53,415 bases of DNA from Myxococcota bacterium (GCA_028277885.1 JANQFK010000051.1:1-53415), one strand, 5' to 3'. Shown: positions 17,397 through 26,267, counted from the first letter of the stretch. Numbers and translations: made by a program. The notes: a model not told the origin generated them from the sequence alone.

Positions 17397-18674
17397 ATGG
17401 AAGCCCTAGTCCCGCTCGGAATCGTGCTCGCCTGCCTCGTGCTCTCCGCGTTCTTCTCGGGCAGCGAGACCGCGCTGCTGCGGGTCGGCAGCCACGAGGC
17501 CGAGGAGGACGCCAAGGACCCCACAGGCCCGTCCGCCATCGCGGTGCGCGACCTGCTCTCCTCCACCTCCCACCTGCTCGTCACCATCCTGCTGGGCAAC
17601 AACCTGGTCAACATCCTGGGCGCGGCCGCGGCCTCGGCCGTCGCGATCCGCTACCTGGGCGAGGGCCGGGGCATCGTGGTCTCGACCGCCATCATGACGA
17701 TGGTCGTCCTGGTGTTCTGCGAGGTGCTCCCGAAGGCGGTGGCGGCGCGCCACCCGCGCGGCATCGCCCAGAAGGTCGGGCTCCCCATCTACGTGATGCA
17801 CCAGCTGCTGAAGCCCGTGCACTGGCTCTTCGACCGCGTGCTGGAGCCCCTGGTGCGCCGGGTGGTGGGCGGCGTGGACAGCGAGGGCTCGGGCTCCGCC
17901 GAGTCGGTGCTGCGCATGGCCCGGGCCTCGCGGGAGGGCGCGCCCGAGGGCACGCCCCTCGCCATCATCGGCGCCACCGCGGGCGCGGCGGAGATGACCG
18001 TCGAGGAGATCATGGTGCCGCGCACCGAGGTGGTGGCGTTCCCCCTCACGACGATGCCCGCCGAGCTGCTCGAGAACGTGCTCGAGGAGCGCTACACGCG
18101 GGCGGTGGTCTACGGCGAGTCCATCGACGACGTGCTCGGCGTGGTGCACCTGAAGGACCTGATCAAGCTGGTGCGCACCGGCGGCGACGACCTGAACGAG
18201 ATCCTGAAGCCGGTGCTGCGCGTGCCCGAGCGCAAGCCCATCCTGCGGCTGCTCACCGAGATGCAGCGCGGCTTCATCCACCTCGCCGTGGTGAAGGACG
18301 AGTTCGGGGTGACCCAGGGCATCGTGACCCAGGAGGACATCCTCGAGGAGATCGTGGGCGAGATCCGCGACGAGTTCGACGCCGAGGAGCTCCAGACCAT
18401 CCAGCAGCTCCCGGACGAGTCCTACCTGGCCCTCGGCCGGGTGAAGGTGCTCGACTTCAGCCGCGCCACGGGCTGGACCATCCCGGCCCGCCGCGGCGAC
18501 TCCCTCGGCGGCCTCGTCTTCAACACCCTGGGCCACGCGCCCAAGAAGGGCGAGGTGGCCTCGATCCCGGGCTACGATCTCACCGTGGTGGACGTGTCTG
18601 GGAGCCGCATCACCCGGGTCCGCGTCCACAAGCGCGCGGAGACGGGGCCCGCGCGCCTCGAGGTCGTCCAGTAG
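17397..18674 (+). CDS. CNNM/CorC-family membrane protein with CBS domains
   Basis: A 425-residue inner-membrane protein. Residues about 1-170 are the CNNM (DUF21) membrane domain with LSAFFSGSETALLRV at the start and several hydrophobic helices. A CBS pair follows (MVPRTEVVAFPL ... GVVHLKDLIKL; GVTQGIVTQEDILEEIVGEI), then a CorC_HlyC C-terminal domain. This is the family of Mg/Co efflux-associated proteins such as CorB/CorC/YfjD, often mislabelled hemolysins. The ATG at 17397 is chosen for the AGGAG site at 17387-17391; an upstream in-frame start would add an implausible tail. Confidence 0.88.
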   Translation: MEALVPLGIVLACLVLSAFFSGSETALLRVGSHEAEEDAKDPTGPSAIAVRDLLSSTSHLLVTILLGNNLVNILGAAAASAVAIRYLGEGRGIVVSTAIMTMVVLVFCEVLPKAVAARHPRGIAQKVGLPIYVMHQLLKPVHWLFDRVLEPLVRRVVGGVDSEGSGSAESVLRMARASREGAPEGTPLAIIGATAGAAEMTVEEIMVPRTEVVAFPLTTMPAELLENVLEERYTRAVVYGESIDDVLGVVHLKDLIKLVRTGGDDLNEILKPVLRVPERKPILRLLTEMQRGFIHLAVVKDEFGVTQGIVTQEDILEEIVGEIRDEFDAEELQTIQQLPDESYLALGRVKVLDFSRATGWTIPARRGDSLGGLVFNTLGHAPKKGEVASIPGYDLTVVDVSGSRITRVRVHKRAETGPARLEVVQ

Positions 18675-18714
18675 TCCAGCCGAGCAGGGACGCCCCGGTC
18701 CCCGGGGAGCCGCC

Positions 18715-19506
18715 ATGAAGGTTCGCGTCGAGAAGTCGGGAGCGGTCCGGACCGTGATCCTGTCGCGTCCGGAGTGCCGCAACGCCGTGGACCGCGAGAC
18801 CGCCGAGGGCCTGGCCCAGGCGTTCCGCGAGTTCGAGGCCGACGACTCCGCCGCGGTGGCGGTGCTGTGGGGCGAGGGCGGCTGCTTCTGCGCCGGCGCG
18901 GATCTCAAGGCCGCCGCCGGGGGAGCCGGCAACCGGGTGAACGAGGAGCTCGCCGTCGAGGCGGCGAAGCCCGGCTCCGAAGGCCCCATGGGTCCGAGCC
19001 GCTTCCTGCTGTCGAAGCCGGTGATCGCCGCCGTGGCGGGCCACGCCGTGGCGGGCGGGCTCGAGCTGGCGCTGTGGTGCGACCTGCGGGTGGCGGAGGA
19101 GAGCACCGTGTTCGGCGTGTTCTGCCGGCGCTGGGGCGTGCCCCTGGTGGACGGCGGCACGGTGCGGCTGCCGCGCATCGTGGGGATGGGGCGCGCCCTC
19201 GACATGATCCTCACCGGCCGGCCGGTGGGCGCCGAGGAGGCGCTGCGCATGGGCCTCGCCGACCGCGTGGTGCCCGACGGCGAGAGCCGCGCCGCCGCCG
19301 AGGCCCTGGCGGCGGAGATCGCCCGCTTCCCGCCGGTCTGCATGCGCTCGGACCGCCTCTCCGCCTACGAGCAGGCGGGCCTCGGCCTCGAGGACGCCCT
19401 GCGCAACGAGGTGCGCCGCGGCATGGAGGTGATCCGCAGCGGCGAGACCCGCGCCGGCGCGCAGCGCTTCGCCGGCGGGGCGGGGCGCCACGGGAGCTTC
19501 GAGTAG
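18715..19506 (+). CDS. Enoyl-CoA hydratase/isomerase (crotonase) family
   Basis: A 263-residue crotonase. The oxyanion-hole segments are GGCFCAGADLKA and AVAGHAVAGGLELALWCDLRV, and a catalytic-region segment is FGVFCRRWGVPLVDGGTVRLP. It should act on an acyl-CoA, hydrating or isomerising a double bond. The GGTV segment with Asp is unlike the classic E-x-x-x-G-x-x-P glutamate site, so the reaction may not be plain hydration. It follows the CNNM gene by 40 nt and precedes the alpha/beta hydrolase. Substrate unknown. Confidence 0.87.
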   Translation: MKVRVEKSGAVRTVILSRPECRNAVDRETAEGLAQAFREFEADDSAAVAVLWGEGGCFCAGADLKAAAGGAGNRVNEELAVEAAKPGSEGPMGPSRFLLSKPVIAAVAGHAVAGGLELALWCDLRVAEESTVFGVFCRRWGVPLVDGGTVRLPRIVGMGRALDMILTGRPVGAEEALRMGLADRVVPDGESRAAAEALAAEIARFPPVCMRSDRLSAYEQAGLGLEDALRNEVRRGMEVIRSGETRAGAQRFAGGAGRHGSFE

Positions 19507-19543
19507 GGTGGGCCGGCAGCGGCCTCCTGCCGCTCCGAGCTGC

Positions 19544-19549
19544 TAGGCT
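19544..19549 (+). promoter_or_regulatory. Candidate -10 box before the alpha/beta hydrolase
   Basis: TAGGCT lies 9 nt before the ATG at 19559. The intervening bases (CCCGCCCCC) contain no ribosome site, so a leaderless transcript is possible. Confidence 0.35.
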
Positions 19550-19558
19550 CCCGCCCCC

Positions 19559-20392
19559 ATGAAGCTCGAGCAGATTCGCGTGCGCGACCTCGAGGTCGCC
19601 TACACGGAGGAGGGCGAGGGCGCGCAGGCCTTCGTGCTGCTCCACGGCTACAGCGGCTGCCGCCACGACTTCGAGCCGGTGATCGCCGAGCTCGGCAACT
19701 GGGGCCGCACCATCGTCCCGGACCTGCGGGGCCACGGCCAGACCTCCCGGCCCCAGGAGTCGAGCCGCTACTCCTTCGAGGAGCTGGTGCACGACGTGCG
19801 CGGCCTGCTCGACGCCCTCGGCATCGAGCGCTGCGACCTGCTCGGCCACTCCATGGGCGGCATGGTGGCGCTGCGCTTCGCGCTGGACCACCCCGAGCGC
19901 CTGCGTTCCCTGGTGCTGATGAACACCACGCCGCGGGGCCTCGAGGGCATCGACCGCGAGAGCTTCGCCCGGGCCTGGGCGGTGGCGCGCAGCGCGGGCA
20001 TGGTGACGCTCCAGCGCGCGCTCCAGTCCCACCTCGCGAGCGACCCGAGCCGCGCCGCCGCGGACGAGCGCTGCGAGGCCGAGTGGGGCGAGCGCTACTG
20101 GAACCACCACCGGCGGCGCTTCCACTCCATGGACCCCGAGGCCTACGCCCACCTGGGTCCGGTGATGCTCGACTCGCCGCCGGTGACCGACCGCCTCGGC
20201 GAGATCGGCGTGCCGACCCTGGTGATCGTGGGCGAGGAGGACAAGCCCTTCCTCGCGGCCTCGGACCTGCTCGAGGAGCGGATCCCCGGGGCCGTGCGGG
20301 TGACGGTGCCCGAGGCCGCCCACCAGCCCCAGCGCGAGAACCGCGAGAGCTGGCTCGCCGCGATCCGCGCCCACCTCACCCGCGCGCGCTAG
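19559..20392 (+). CDS. Alpha/beta hydrolase
   Basis: A 277-residue alpha/beta hydrolase. The nucleophile elbow is GHSMGG with Ser98, the acid is probably Asp228 (VGEEDKPF) and the base His255 (EAAHQPQREN). The oxyanion-hole HGYSG lies near residue 30. This layout suits esterases, lactonases and C-C bond hydrolases such as meta-cleavage product hydrolases; the substrate cannot be decided from the sequence. The stop TAG sits at the centre of a 16-bp palindrome (20383-20398), just before the convergent crotonase gene. Confidence 0.87.
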   Translation: MKLEQIRVRDLEVAYTEEGEGAQAFVLLHGYSGCRHDFEPVIAELGNWGRTIVPDLRGHGQTSRPQESSRYSFEELVHDVRGLLDALGIERCDLLGHSMGGMVALRFALDHPERLRSLVLMNTTPRGLEGIDRESFARAWAVARSAGMVTLQRALQSHLASDPSRAAADERCEAEWGERYWNHHRRRFHSMDPEAYAHLGPVMLDSPPVTDRLGEIGVPTLVIVGEEDKPFLAASDLLEERIPGAVRVTVPEAAHQPQRENRESWLAAIRAHLTRAR

Positions 20393-20404
20393 CGCGCGGT
20401 CGCG

Positions 20405-21214
20405 CTACTCCGGGTCGCGGAAGCTCGCCGGGCGCTTCTCGAGGCTGGCCTTCACGGCCTCGATCTGGTTGGGCTTCGCGAGCAGCCCGGCCTGGAGCCG
20501 CGCCTCCAGGCGCAGCCCCTCCTCGACCCCCACCAGCGGCGCCGCGTTCAGCAGCTGCTTGCCGGCGCGGATCGCGTCGGGCGAGCGCGTCGCGATCTCC
20601 CGGGCCAGCTCGAGGGCGGTCTCCCTCGGCGTCTCGCTCACCCGGGTCGCGAGGCCGAGCGCCAGCGCCTCGCTGCCCGAGACCTCGCGGCCGGTGAAGG
20701 TGAGCTCCTTGGCGACGTCGAGGCCCACCAGGTGGCGCAGGGTCTGGGTGCCGGACATGTCGGGGATCAGGCCCCACTGGATCTCGCGCACCGAGAGCCG
20801 GGCGTCGGGGGCCACGACGCGGATGTCGGCCCCGAGGGCGATCTGGATGCCGCCGCCGAAGGCCACGCCGTGGACCGCGGCGATCACCGGGACGGGGACC
20901 TCCTGCCAGACCCAGGCCGGCCGCTGGGCGCGGTTCGCCAGGCTGTTGCCGCTGCTCGCCAGCAGGCCGCCGCCGTCGGAGCTCGCGTCGGCTCCCGCCA
21001 TGCCCTGGAAGCTGGTGAAGTCGAGGCCCGCGCAGAAGGCACGCCCCTCGGCCGAGAGCACCACGGCGCGCAGGCTGCGGTCGTCGGCCAGGGCCTGGCC
21101 CGTCTCGGTGAGGGCCTGGAACATGGGGCCGTCGAGGGCGTTCAGCTTGTCGGGGCGGTTCAGGCGGACGTCGGCGACGCCCCCCTCGATGTGGACGGTG
21201 ACGCGGTCGGACAC
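20405..21214 (-). CDS. Enoyl-CoA hydratase/isomerase (crotonase) family
   Basis: A 269-residue crotonase with oxyanion-hole motifs GRAFCAGLDFTSF and AVHGVAFGGGIQIALGADIRV, and WGLIPDMSGTQTLRHLVGLD in the catalytic region. Asp in PDMSGT suggests an isomerase-type (ECH-2/dienoyl-CoA isomerase) activity rather than standard hydration, but this is tentative. It begins with GTG and has a GAGGAGA site upstream. It lies 37 nt after the TRAP large permease gene in the same direction and may be the last gene of that operon, linking uptake to CoA-ester metabolism. Confidence 0.87.
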   Translation of the reverse strand: MSDRVTVHIEGGVADVRLNRPDKLNALDGPMFQALTETGQALADDRSLRAVVLSAEGRAFCAGLDFTSFQGMAGADASSDGGGLLASSGNSLANRAQRPAWVWQEVPVPVIAAVHGVAFGGGIQIALGADIRVVAPDARLSVREIQWGLIPDMSGTQTLRHLVGLDVAKELTFTGREVSGSEALALGLATRVSETPRETALELAREIATRSPDAIRAGKQLLNAAPLVGVEEGLRLEARLQAGLLAKPNQIEAVKASLEKRPASFRDPE

Positions 21215-21251
21215 GGCGGCTCTCCTCGGGCGGGGTCCACGGATCCTAGCA

Positions 21252-22601
21252 TCAGCGCCAGGCGACCTCCGGCAGCCAGGTGACGAGCCCTGGGAACGCG
21301 AAGAGCAGGGCGAGCCCCAGGAGCTGGAGCGCTACGAAGGGGACGACGCCGCGATAGAGGTGGCCGAGGTCGATCCCGGGCGGCGCCACGCCCTTCAGGT
21401 AGAAGAGCGCGAAGCCCACCGGCGGCGTCAGGAAGGAGGTCTGGAGGCAGACCGCCACCAGCATGGTGAACCACAGCTTGTCGATGCCGAGGGCCCCGGT
21501 GACGGGCTCGACCAGCGGCAGCACGATCAGCGTGATCTCGATCCAGTCGAGGAAGAAGCCCAGCACGAACACGAAGCCCATCAGTGCGAGCACGACGCCG
21601 GTGGGGCCGAAGGGCAGGGCGGTGATGGCGGCCTCGATCACCTCGTCGCCACCGAGGCCGCGCAGCACCACGGCGAAGCAGGTCGCCCCCAGGAAGATCG
21701 CGAAGATGAACGCCGTGGTGCGGGTGGTGGCCCGGGAGACCTCGCGCAGGGTGGCGAGCCCCAGCCGTCCGCGCAGCGCCGCCAGCGCGGTGGCGCCGGC
21801 GGCGCCCACGCCCGCGGCCTCCGAGGGCGACGCCACGCCCAGGAAGATCGAGCCCAGCACGGCGAGCACGAGGGCGAGGGGCGGCACCAGGCCGCGGGCC
21901 ACGCGGCCGAGGGCCTCGCCGCGCGGCACCGCCGCGACGCCGCGCGCGGCCGGCGCGAGGCGCGGGCGCAGCGCGCACAGCACGCCGAGGTAGCCGAGGT
22001 AGAGCCCTGCCAGGATGAGGCCGGGGAAGACGGCGCCGAGGAAGAGATCGCCCACCGAGAGCTGCATGGGCTCGGACATCAGCACCAGCATGATGCTCGG
22101 CGGGATCAGGATGCCGAGGCACCCCGCCGCCGCCACGGTGCCCACGGCGAGCTCCGGCTGGTAGCCGTCCTCGAGCATGCTGGGGAGCGCGAGGGTGCCG
22201 AGGAGCGCCACCGATGCGCCGATGATCCCCGTCGAGGCGGCCAGGACGACGCCGAGGAGCGTCACCGCGAGGGCGAGCCCGCCGGCCACCCGGCGCAGCA
22301 GCAGCTGAAGGCCCTCGAGCAGGTCCGCCGCGATGCCGCTGCGGTCGAGCATGTGGCCCATGAAGACGAACAGCGGCAGCGGCACCAGCCCGTAGCCCGA
22401 GAGGGTTCCGTAGAAGCGGTCCACCACCAGCCCCAGGAGCGGGAGGTCCGCATCGACGGCGGGCCCGGCCAGGTGGCCCAGGGCCGCGAAGGCGACGCCC
22501 ACGCCGGCCAGCACGAAGGCGACGGGGTAGCCCGAGAGCAGCAGCCCGAGGAAGCTCGCGAACATCGCGGCGACGAAGACGCCGTTCCAGTCGAGCGCCA
22601 C
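21252..22601 (-). CDS. dctM: TRAP transporter large permease (DctM type)
   Basis: A 449-residue integral membrane protein with about twelve hydrophobic segments and the DctM signatures (FLGLLLSGYPVAFVLAGVGV at the start; GCLGILIPPSIMLVLMSEPM in the middle; FLTPPVGFALFYLKGVAPPG near the end). It is the sodium-driven channel subunit of a tripartite TRAP importer of organic acids. The start is GTG 22601, 2 nt after the stop of the small permease, keeping the first helix intact. It works with the DctQ and DctP proteins encoded just upstream. Confidence 0.92.
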   Translation of the reverse strand: MALDWNGVFVAAMFASFLGLLLSGYPVAFVLAGVGVAFAALGHLAGPAVDADLPLLGLVVDRFYGTLSGYGLVPLPLFVFMGHMLDRSGIAADLLEGLQLLLRRVAGGLALAVTLLGVVLAASTGIIGASVALLGTLALPSMLEDGYQPELAVGTVAAAGCLGILIPPSIMLVLMSEPMQLSVGDLFLGAVFPGLILAGLYLGYLGVLCALRPRLAPAARGVAAVPRGEALGRVARGLVPPLALVLAVLGSIFLGVASPSEAAGVGAAGATALAALRGRLGLATLREVSRATTRTTAFIFAIFLGATCFAVVLRGLGGDEVIEAAITALPFGPTGVVLALMGFVFVLGFFLDWIEITLIVLPLVEPVTGALGIDKLWFTMLVAVCLQTSFLTPPVGFALFYLKGVAPPGIDLGHLYRGVVPFVALQLLGLALLFAFPGLVTWLPEVAWR

Positions 22602-22603
22602 GC

Positions 22604-23104
22604 CTAGCGCTCCCGCAGCCGCGCCAGGCTGCGCGCCGCCGCCGAGGCGGCCTGGAGGAGCAGCAGCGCCATCCCGAGCAGGAAGACCCCCTTGATGACC
22701 CAGCGCGCCGGCAGACCGCTCGGCATGGGGGAGCGCTCGGCCAGCCGCCACGAGCGCAGGAAGAAGTCCACCGCCCACCAAGTCACGATCGCCGCGAAGG
22801 GCAGCAGCAGGAGCAGCGCGCCCAGGCCCTCGACCCGCGCCTTGCCGCGGGGCCCGAGGCGCTGGTGGAGCAGGTCGACGCGCACGTGGGCGTCCTCGGC
22901 GTAGGTGCCCGCGAGGCCGAGCAGCACCGTGGCGGCGAACAGGTGCCACTGGAGCTCCTCGAGCTCGATGAAGCCGCGGCCGAGCCCGTAGCGCAGCACC
23001 ACGTTCACGATCAGCACCGCGACGAGCACGGGCTGGAGCCAGCTCGCCGCAGAGGCGACGCGGGTGGTGGCGGCGTCGACCGCGTCGGCGAAGCGCAGCA
23101 GCAC
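22604..23104 (-). CDS. dctQ: TRAP transporter small permease (DctQ type)
   Basis: A 166-residue protein with four hydrophobic helices and the DctQ core ELEELQWHLFAATVLLGLAG followed by DAHVRVDLLHQRL. It scaffolds the large permease and contacts the binding protein in a TRAP importer. The GTG at 23104 is 1 nt after the DctP stop. Size and topology are normal for the family. Confidence 0.9.
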   Translation of the reverse strand: MLLRFADAVDAATTRVASAASWLQPVLVAVLIVNVVLRYGLGRGFIELEELQWHLFAATVLLGLAGTYAEDAHVRVDLLHQRLGPRGKARVEGLGALLLLLPFAAIVTWWAVDFFLRSWRLAERSPMPSGLPARWVIKGVFLLGMALLLLQAASAAARSLARLRER

Positions 23105-23105
23105 G

Positions 23106-24149
23106 CTAGCGGGGCACCGCGATGGCGCTCCAGGGGCCGGTCTTCTCGCGGAAGGCCCGGAGCGAGGCCCAGGCCTCGGCGAAGGCGGGGTCGGCCGCCG
23201 CCGCCTCCTGCATCACCTCGGCCGCGGCCTCCCGGAAGCGACGCATCAGCTCCGGCGGCCACGTGTGGATCCGGACGCCCTGCTCCCGGAAGAACGCGAG
23301 GGCCTCGCCCTGGAGCGCCACCCCGCGGCCGAGGGTCCAGAGCGTGTTGGCCTGGCAGACCGTCTCGACGTGGCGACGGCGGGCCTCGCCGAGGGCCTCC
23401 CAGTCGTCGGCGTTCACCAGCAGCTCCATCATCGAGGCCGGCTGGTGCCAGCCCGGGAAGTAGTAGTGCTTCACGATGCGGTGGAAGCCGAGGGCGCGAT
23501 CCACCGAGGGCATCGAGTACTCGGTGGCGTCGAGCACGCCGCGCTCGAGGGCGAGGAACAGGTCGCCGGCCGCCAGCATGGTGATGGAGGCCCCGAGCTT
23601 CTCGAGCACCTTCCCGCCGAGCCCCGCGTAGCGGATCTTCAGGCCCTTCAGGTCCGCGACGCGCTCGATGGGGCTCGCGAACCAGCCCGAGGCCTCGGGC
23701 GGCAGCACCCCGCACGGCACGGGCACCACGCCGTGGGGCTCGTAGAGCGCGCGCCACAGCTCGAGGCCCCCGCCGTGGTGGATCCAGGCCAGGAACTCGT
23801 CGGGGCCGGGCCCGAAGGGCACCGCGGCGAAGACGGTCGTGGCCGGGAGCTTCCCCATCCAGTAGCCCGGCCAGGCGAAGCCCGCCTCGAGCTTGCCCGC
23901 CGCCACGGCGTCGAAGATCTGGAGCGGCGGGGCGAGCTTGCCGGCGTCGTAGAGCCGCACGGCCAGGTCGTCGCGGCCCCCCACCGTATCGGCGAAGTGC
24001 TGCACCATCTCGCCCAGCACCGGCACCGAGAGCGTGAAGCCGGACTGCACCTTGAGCCGGACCGGCTGCGCGGCGGGCTCGGCGGCGGCCGGCCCGGCGA
24101 GCCAGGCCAGCGCCACCGCGATCGCGGTCCGGATTCGGGCGGACGCCAC
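23106..24149 (-). CDS. dctP: TRAP transporter substrate-binding protein (DctP type)
   Basis: A 347-residue periplasmic protein. A signal peptide in residues 1-22 (TAIAVALAWLAGPAAAEP) precedes a DctP fold with VADLKGLKIRYAGLGGKVLEKLG, the conserved Arg-containing strand that binds substrate carboxylates, and LALERGVLDATEYSMPSVD. It captures an organic acid for the DctQ/DctM membrane unit. GTG 24149 is chosen because it places the signal peptide at the N-terminus. It is 8 nt after a CrtC/AttH-like gene, which hints at a lipophilic acid ligand (inference). Confidence 0.9.
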   Translation of the reverse strand: MASARIRTAIAVALAWLAGPAAAEPAAQPVRLKVQSGFTLSVPVLGEMVQHFADTVGGRDDLAVRLYDAGKLAPPLQIFDAVAAGKLEAGFAWPGYWMGKLPATTVFAAVPFGPGPDEFLAWIHHGGGLELWRALYEPHGVVPVPCGVLPPEASGWFASPIERVADLKGLKIRYAGLGGKVLEKLGASITMLAAGDLFLALERGVLDATEYSMPSVDRALGFHRIVKHYYFPGWHQPASMMELLVNADDWEALGEARRRHVETVCQANTLWTLGRGVALQGEALAFFREQGVRIHTWPPELMRRFREAAAEVMQEAAAADPAFAEAWASLRAFREKTGPWSAIAVPR

Positions 24150-24157
24150 GCGAGCGC

Positions 24158-25159
24158 TCAGGCGACCTGGCGCAGCAGCTCCGAGAGGCCGTGGCCCTCG
24201 CGGTCGCCGAAGCGCCAGCGCGTCATACCCTCGCCGATGTGGGTGACGGCGCCCCCGCGGCGGTTGCGCAGCGGGATGAAGCCCTCCACGCGGCCCTCGA
24301 TGGCGTGCTTCTCCCCGGTCTCGGTCACCACCCGGGCGTGCACGGCCCGGTGGTAGAGCCCGTTGCTCTCGTAGTCCGCCTCCACCTCGGCCTCGACGAT
24401 CCGCTCGAGCTCGTCGCCGCGCACGATCACGCCGCCGGCGGAGCGGCTCTCGCCCCCGGCGTCGCGCTGGATCACCGACACCATGGCGCCGAGGTCCGGG
24501 CCGAAGTTCATGGTGAGCCACTCGTAGCGGTGGATCGCCTGCCAGGTGCGCGGACCCCAGGAGTGGTCTCGCAGGCCGAAGCCCTCGATCGCGAAGCTCT
24601 CGTCGCCGAGCACGAGCTCGCCCGTCACCGCCATGTGCTGCTCGTAGTGGGCCTTGGCGAACTGCTGGTCCGCGGCGCGCCGGCCCTCCGCCGCGTCGCC
24701 GGACCTGCCGTAGAGCGGCCCCACCGCCCGGTGCTCCAGGTCGAAGCGGACCTCGCCCAGCGGGTTGTCGCGGAAGGCCCGGCGCGGCTCCGCCATGGCG
24801 CGGGGCTCGCGCAGCTCGAGGGCCTCGCCCCGGTAGGTGGTGCGCAGCCGCTCGCCGGGCTCGAGCACCTCGAAGGCCAGGCCGCCGGCCTCGAAGGCGC
24901 GGTTGTCCGGGATCTCCGGGCGCCGGAACTGGAACCACACCTTCCCGTCCGCAGCGGCCGACGCGTCCCGTGTGTCGTAGAGGCACACGCTCGTCTCCGC
25001 GCGTCCCTCGTTGGGGCGGTTGCCGATCCGGCACCAGCCGCCGACCCGCCGCCCGGGGTCGAAGAAGTTGAAGTACATGCTCTCGTTGTAGTTCGACTCC
25101 GCACCCGGCTCGTGGGGGTAGTCGTCCTCGGGCACCAGGTTTCCCACGATGCGTGCCAT
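24158..25159 (-). CDS. CrtC/AttH lipocalin-fold-like protein (DUF7064/7065-like)
   Basis: A 333-residue soluble protein. The segments NESMYFNFFDPGRRVGGWCRIGNRPNEG near the N-terminus (split by a conserved Gly-Gly) and FGLRDHSWGPRTW near residue 195 are typical of the group related to carotenoid 1,2-hydratase CrtC and AttH, beta-barrel proteins with roles in terpenoid or lipophilic-compound chemistry. No catalytic mechanism can be assigned. It starts at ATG 25159 with AGGAG upstream, is the first gene of the TRAP operon, and diverges from the PLAT-like gene. Confidence 0.68.
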   Translation of the reverse strand: MARIVGNLVPEDDYPHEPGAESNYNESMYFNFFDPGRRVGGWCRIGNRPNEGRAETSVCLYDTRDASAAADGKVWFQFRRPEIPDNRAFEAGGLAFEVLEPGERLRTTYRGEALELREPRAMAEPRRAFRDNPLGEVRFDLEHRAVGPLYGRSGDAAEGRRAADQQFAKAHYEQHMAVTGELVLGDESFAIEGFGLRDHSWGPRTWQAIHRYEWLTMNFGPDLGAMVSVIQRDAGGESRSAGGVIVRGDELERIVEAEVEADYESNGLYHRAVHARVVTETGEKHAIEGRVEGFIPLRNRRGGAVTHIGEGMTRWRFGDREGHGLSELLRQVA

Positions 25160-25185
25160 GGGGCTCTCCTTGCGGCTCGGGGCTG

Positions 25186-25200
25186 GCGGTATACTACCGC
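25186..25200. promoter_or_regulatory. 15-bp palindrome in a divergent promoter region
   Basis: GCGGTA-TAC-TACCGC has perfect 6-bp arms, and contains TATACT (25190-25195), a good -10 hexamer on the plus strand. TTGCGG (25170-25175) is a weak -35 at a short 14-bp spacing. The site sits in the 59-bp gap between the TRAP operon and the PLAT-like gene, where one operator could control both. Confidence 0.4.
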
Positions 25201-25218
25201 GGCGAAGGGAGGGCGCGG

Positions 25219-25683
25219 GTGGACTACCTGAAGGGCATCGCGGTGCGGCTCAAGACGGGAAGCGCCCAGTACGCGGGCACGGACGACCCGCTCTTCGTCG
25301 GCGTCTCCGGCAGCGCGGGGGGCCGCGAGTTTCCCCTCGACGTGGCGTGGTTCGACGACGCCGAGCGCCTCTCCGACGTGAGGTACGTGCTCGGCGACGT
25401 GTGGGACGAGGCCCTGCGCGTGGGCGCGCGGGAGCCGCGCGAATCCCGCCACGACTGGAACGACCCGCAGCTCTCCTACGTGGGCCTCGCCGGGGTGGAC
25501 CGGGTCTACCTGCGCAAGCACGCCGGTCCGCGCCGCGACGACGCCTACCAGCTCGACGAGATCGAGGTGGAGCTCTTCGGCGAGAAGCCCCTGCGGCGGC
25601 GCTTCCGCACCGCCACGGCCCACTGGCTCGGGCTCCAGCACGGCCTCCAGGTCTGGCTCCCCGAGGAGCCGCTCCCGGGCTGA
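25219..25683 (+). CDS. PLAT/LH2-like domain protein
   Basis: A 154-residue protein made of one beta-sandwich-like domain: IAVRLKTGSAQYAGTDDPLF at the start and VDRVYLRKHAGPRRDDAYQL then DEIEVELFGEKP later are the strand pattern of PLAT/LH2 domains, which bind lipids or membranes in lipases and lipoxygenases. There is no catalytic domain, signal peptide or membrane helix. GTG 25219 is used because GGAGGG lies at 25208-25213. Its position opposite the TRAP/CrtC-like operon suits a lipid-related role, which is speculative. Confidence 0.6.
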   Translation: MDYLKGIAVRLKTGSAQYAGTDDPLFVGVSGSAGGREFPLDVAWFDDAERLSDVRYVLGDVWDEALRVGAREPRESRHDWNDPQLSYVGLAGVDRVYLRKHAGPRRDDAYQLDEIEVELFGEKPLRRRFRTATAHWLGLQHGLQVWLPEEPLPG

Positions 25684-25747
25684 GGCGGGCCCCCGGCTCG
25701 CGTTGCCCGGGCTAAGGCGGCCCCGGGAGCCGGCCGATCCCCAGGCC

Positions 25748-26221
25748 GTGCAGCGACCGTTCTGGCTCTCCGTGGGGATGACGGTGGCGATCATCCTGGG
25801 CGCCGCGGCGTGGCTGCGCTCGCCCCAGGGCGAGGGTCTGCGCGCCTGGCTGCCCGGAGCGCGGGAGCCCGCCGTCCTGGTGCTGCTGGTCCGGGACCGC
25901 GGGGGCCTCGCCTCGGTGCGCGACGCGGTGGCGCCGGAGCGCGTGCTGGTGGCGGGCCCGGACGCCCTGGTGCTGCGCGAGGGCCGGGTGGTGGCCACCA
26001 GCGCCGAGGCGGCGGGGGAGTCCCTCACCGCCGCGGGCTGGGTGGACCGCGACATCGAGCTGTGGGCCCCCGAGGCGAGCGCGCAGCGGACCGCGCCGGT
26101 CCCGAGCGCGGCGCCCACGGCCGCCGAGGCCGCGTCCGGGTTGGCCGAGCTCGCCGACCGGCCGACCCTCTCCGCCGCCGAGGCCGTCCTCGCCCTGCGC
26201 ATGCTCGACGCCGCGCCGTGA
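25748..26221 (+). CDS. Hypothetical single-pass membrane protein
   Basis: A 157-residue protein I do not recognise. From GTG 25748 it begins with a signal anchor (FWLSVGMTVAIILGAAAWL), followed by an Ala/Glu-rich soluble part with an internal Ala-Pro stretch and a C-terminal helix ending LALRMLDAAP. A TTG at 25703 in the same frame would add 15 residues; neither start has a clear ribosome site. The strong third-position G/C of the frame and the membrane helix support a real gene. It converges on the FemAB-like gene. Confidence 0.5.
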   Translation: MQRPFWLSVGMTVAIILGAAAWLRSPQGEGLRAWLPGAREPAVLVLLVRDRGGLASVRDAVAPERVLVAGPDALVLREGRVVATSAEAAGESLTAAGWVDRDIELWAPEASAQRTAPVPSAAPTAAEAASGLAELADRPTLSAAEAVLALRMLDAAP

Positions 26222-26267
26222 GCGATCCCGGGGCCCGGCCGGCCCCAGGGCCCGGGCCGCGGCGAGG

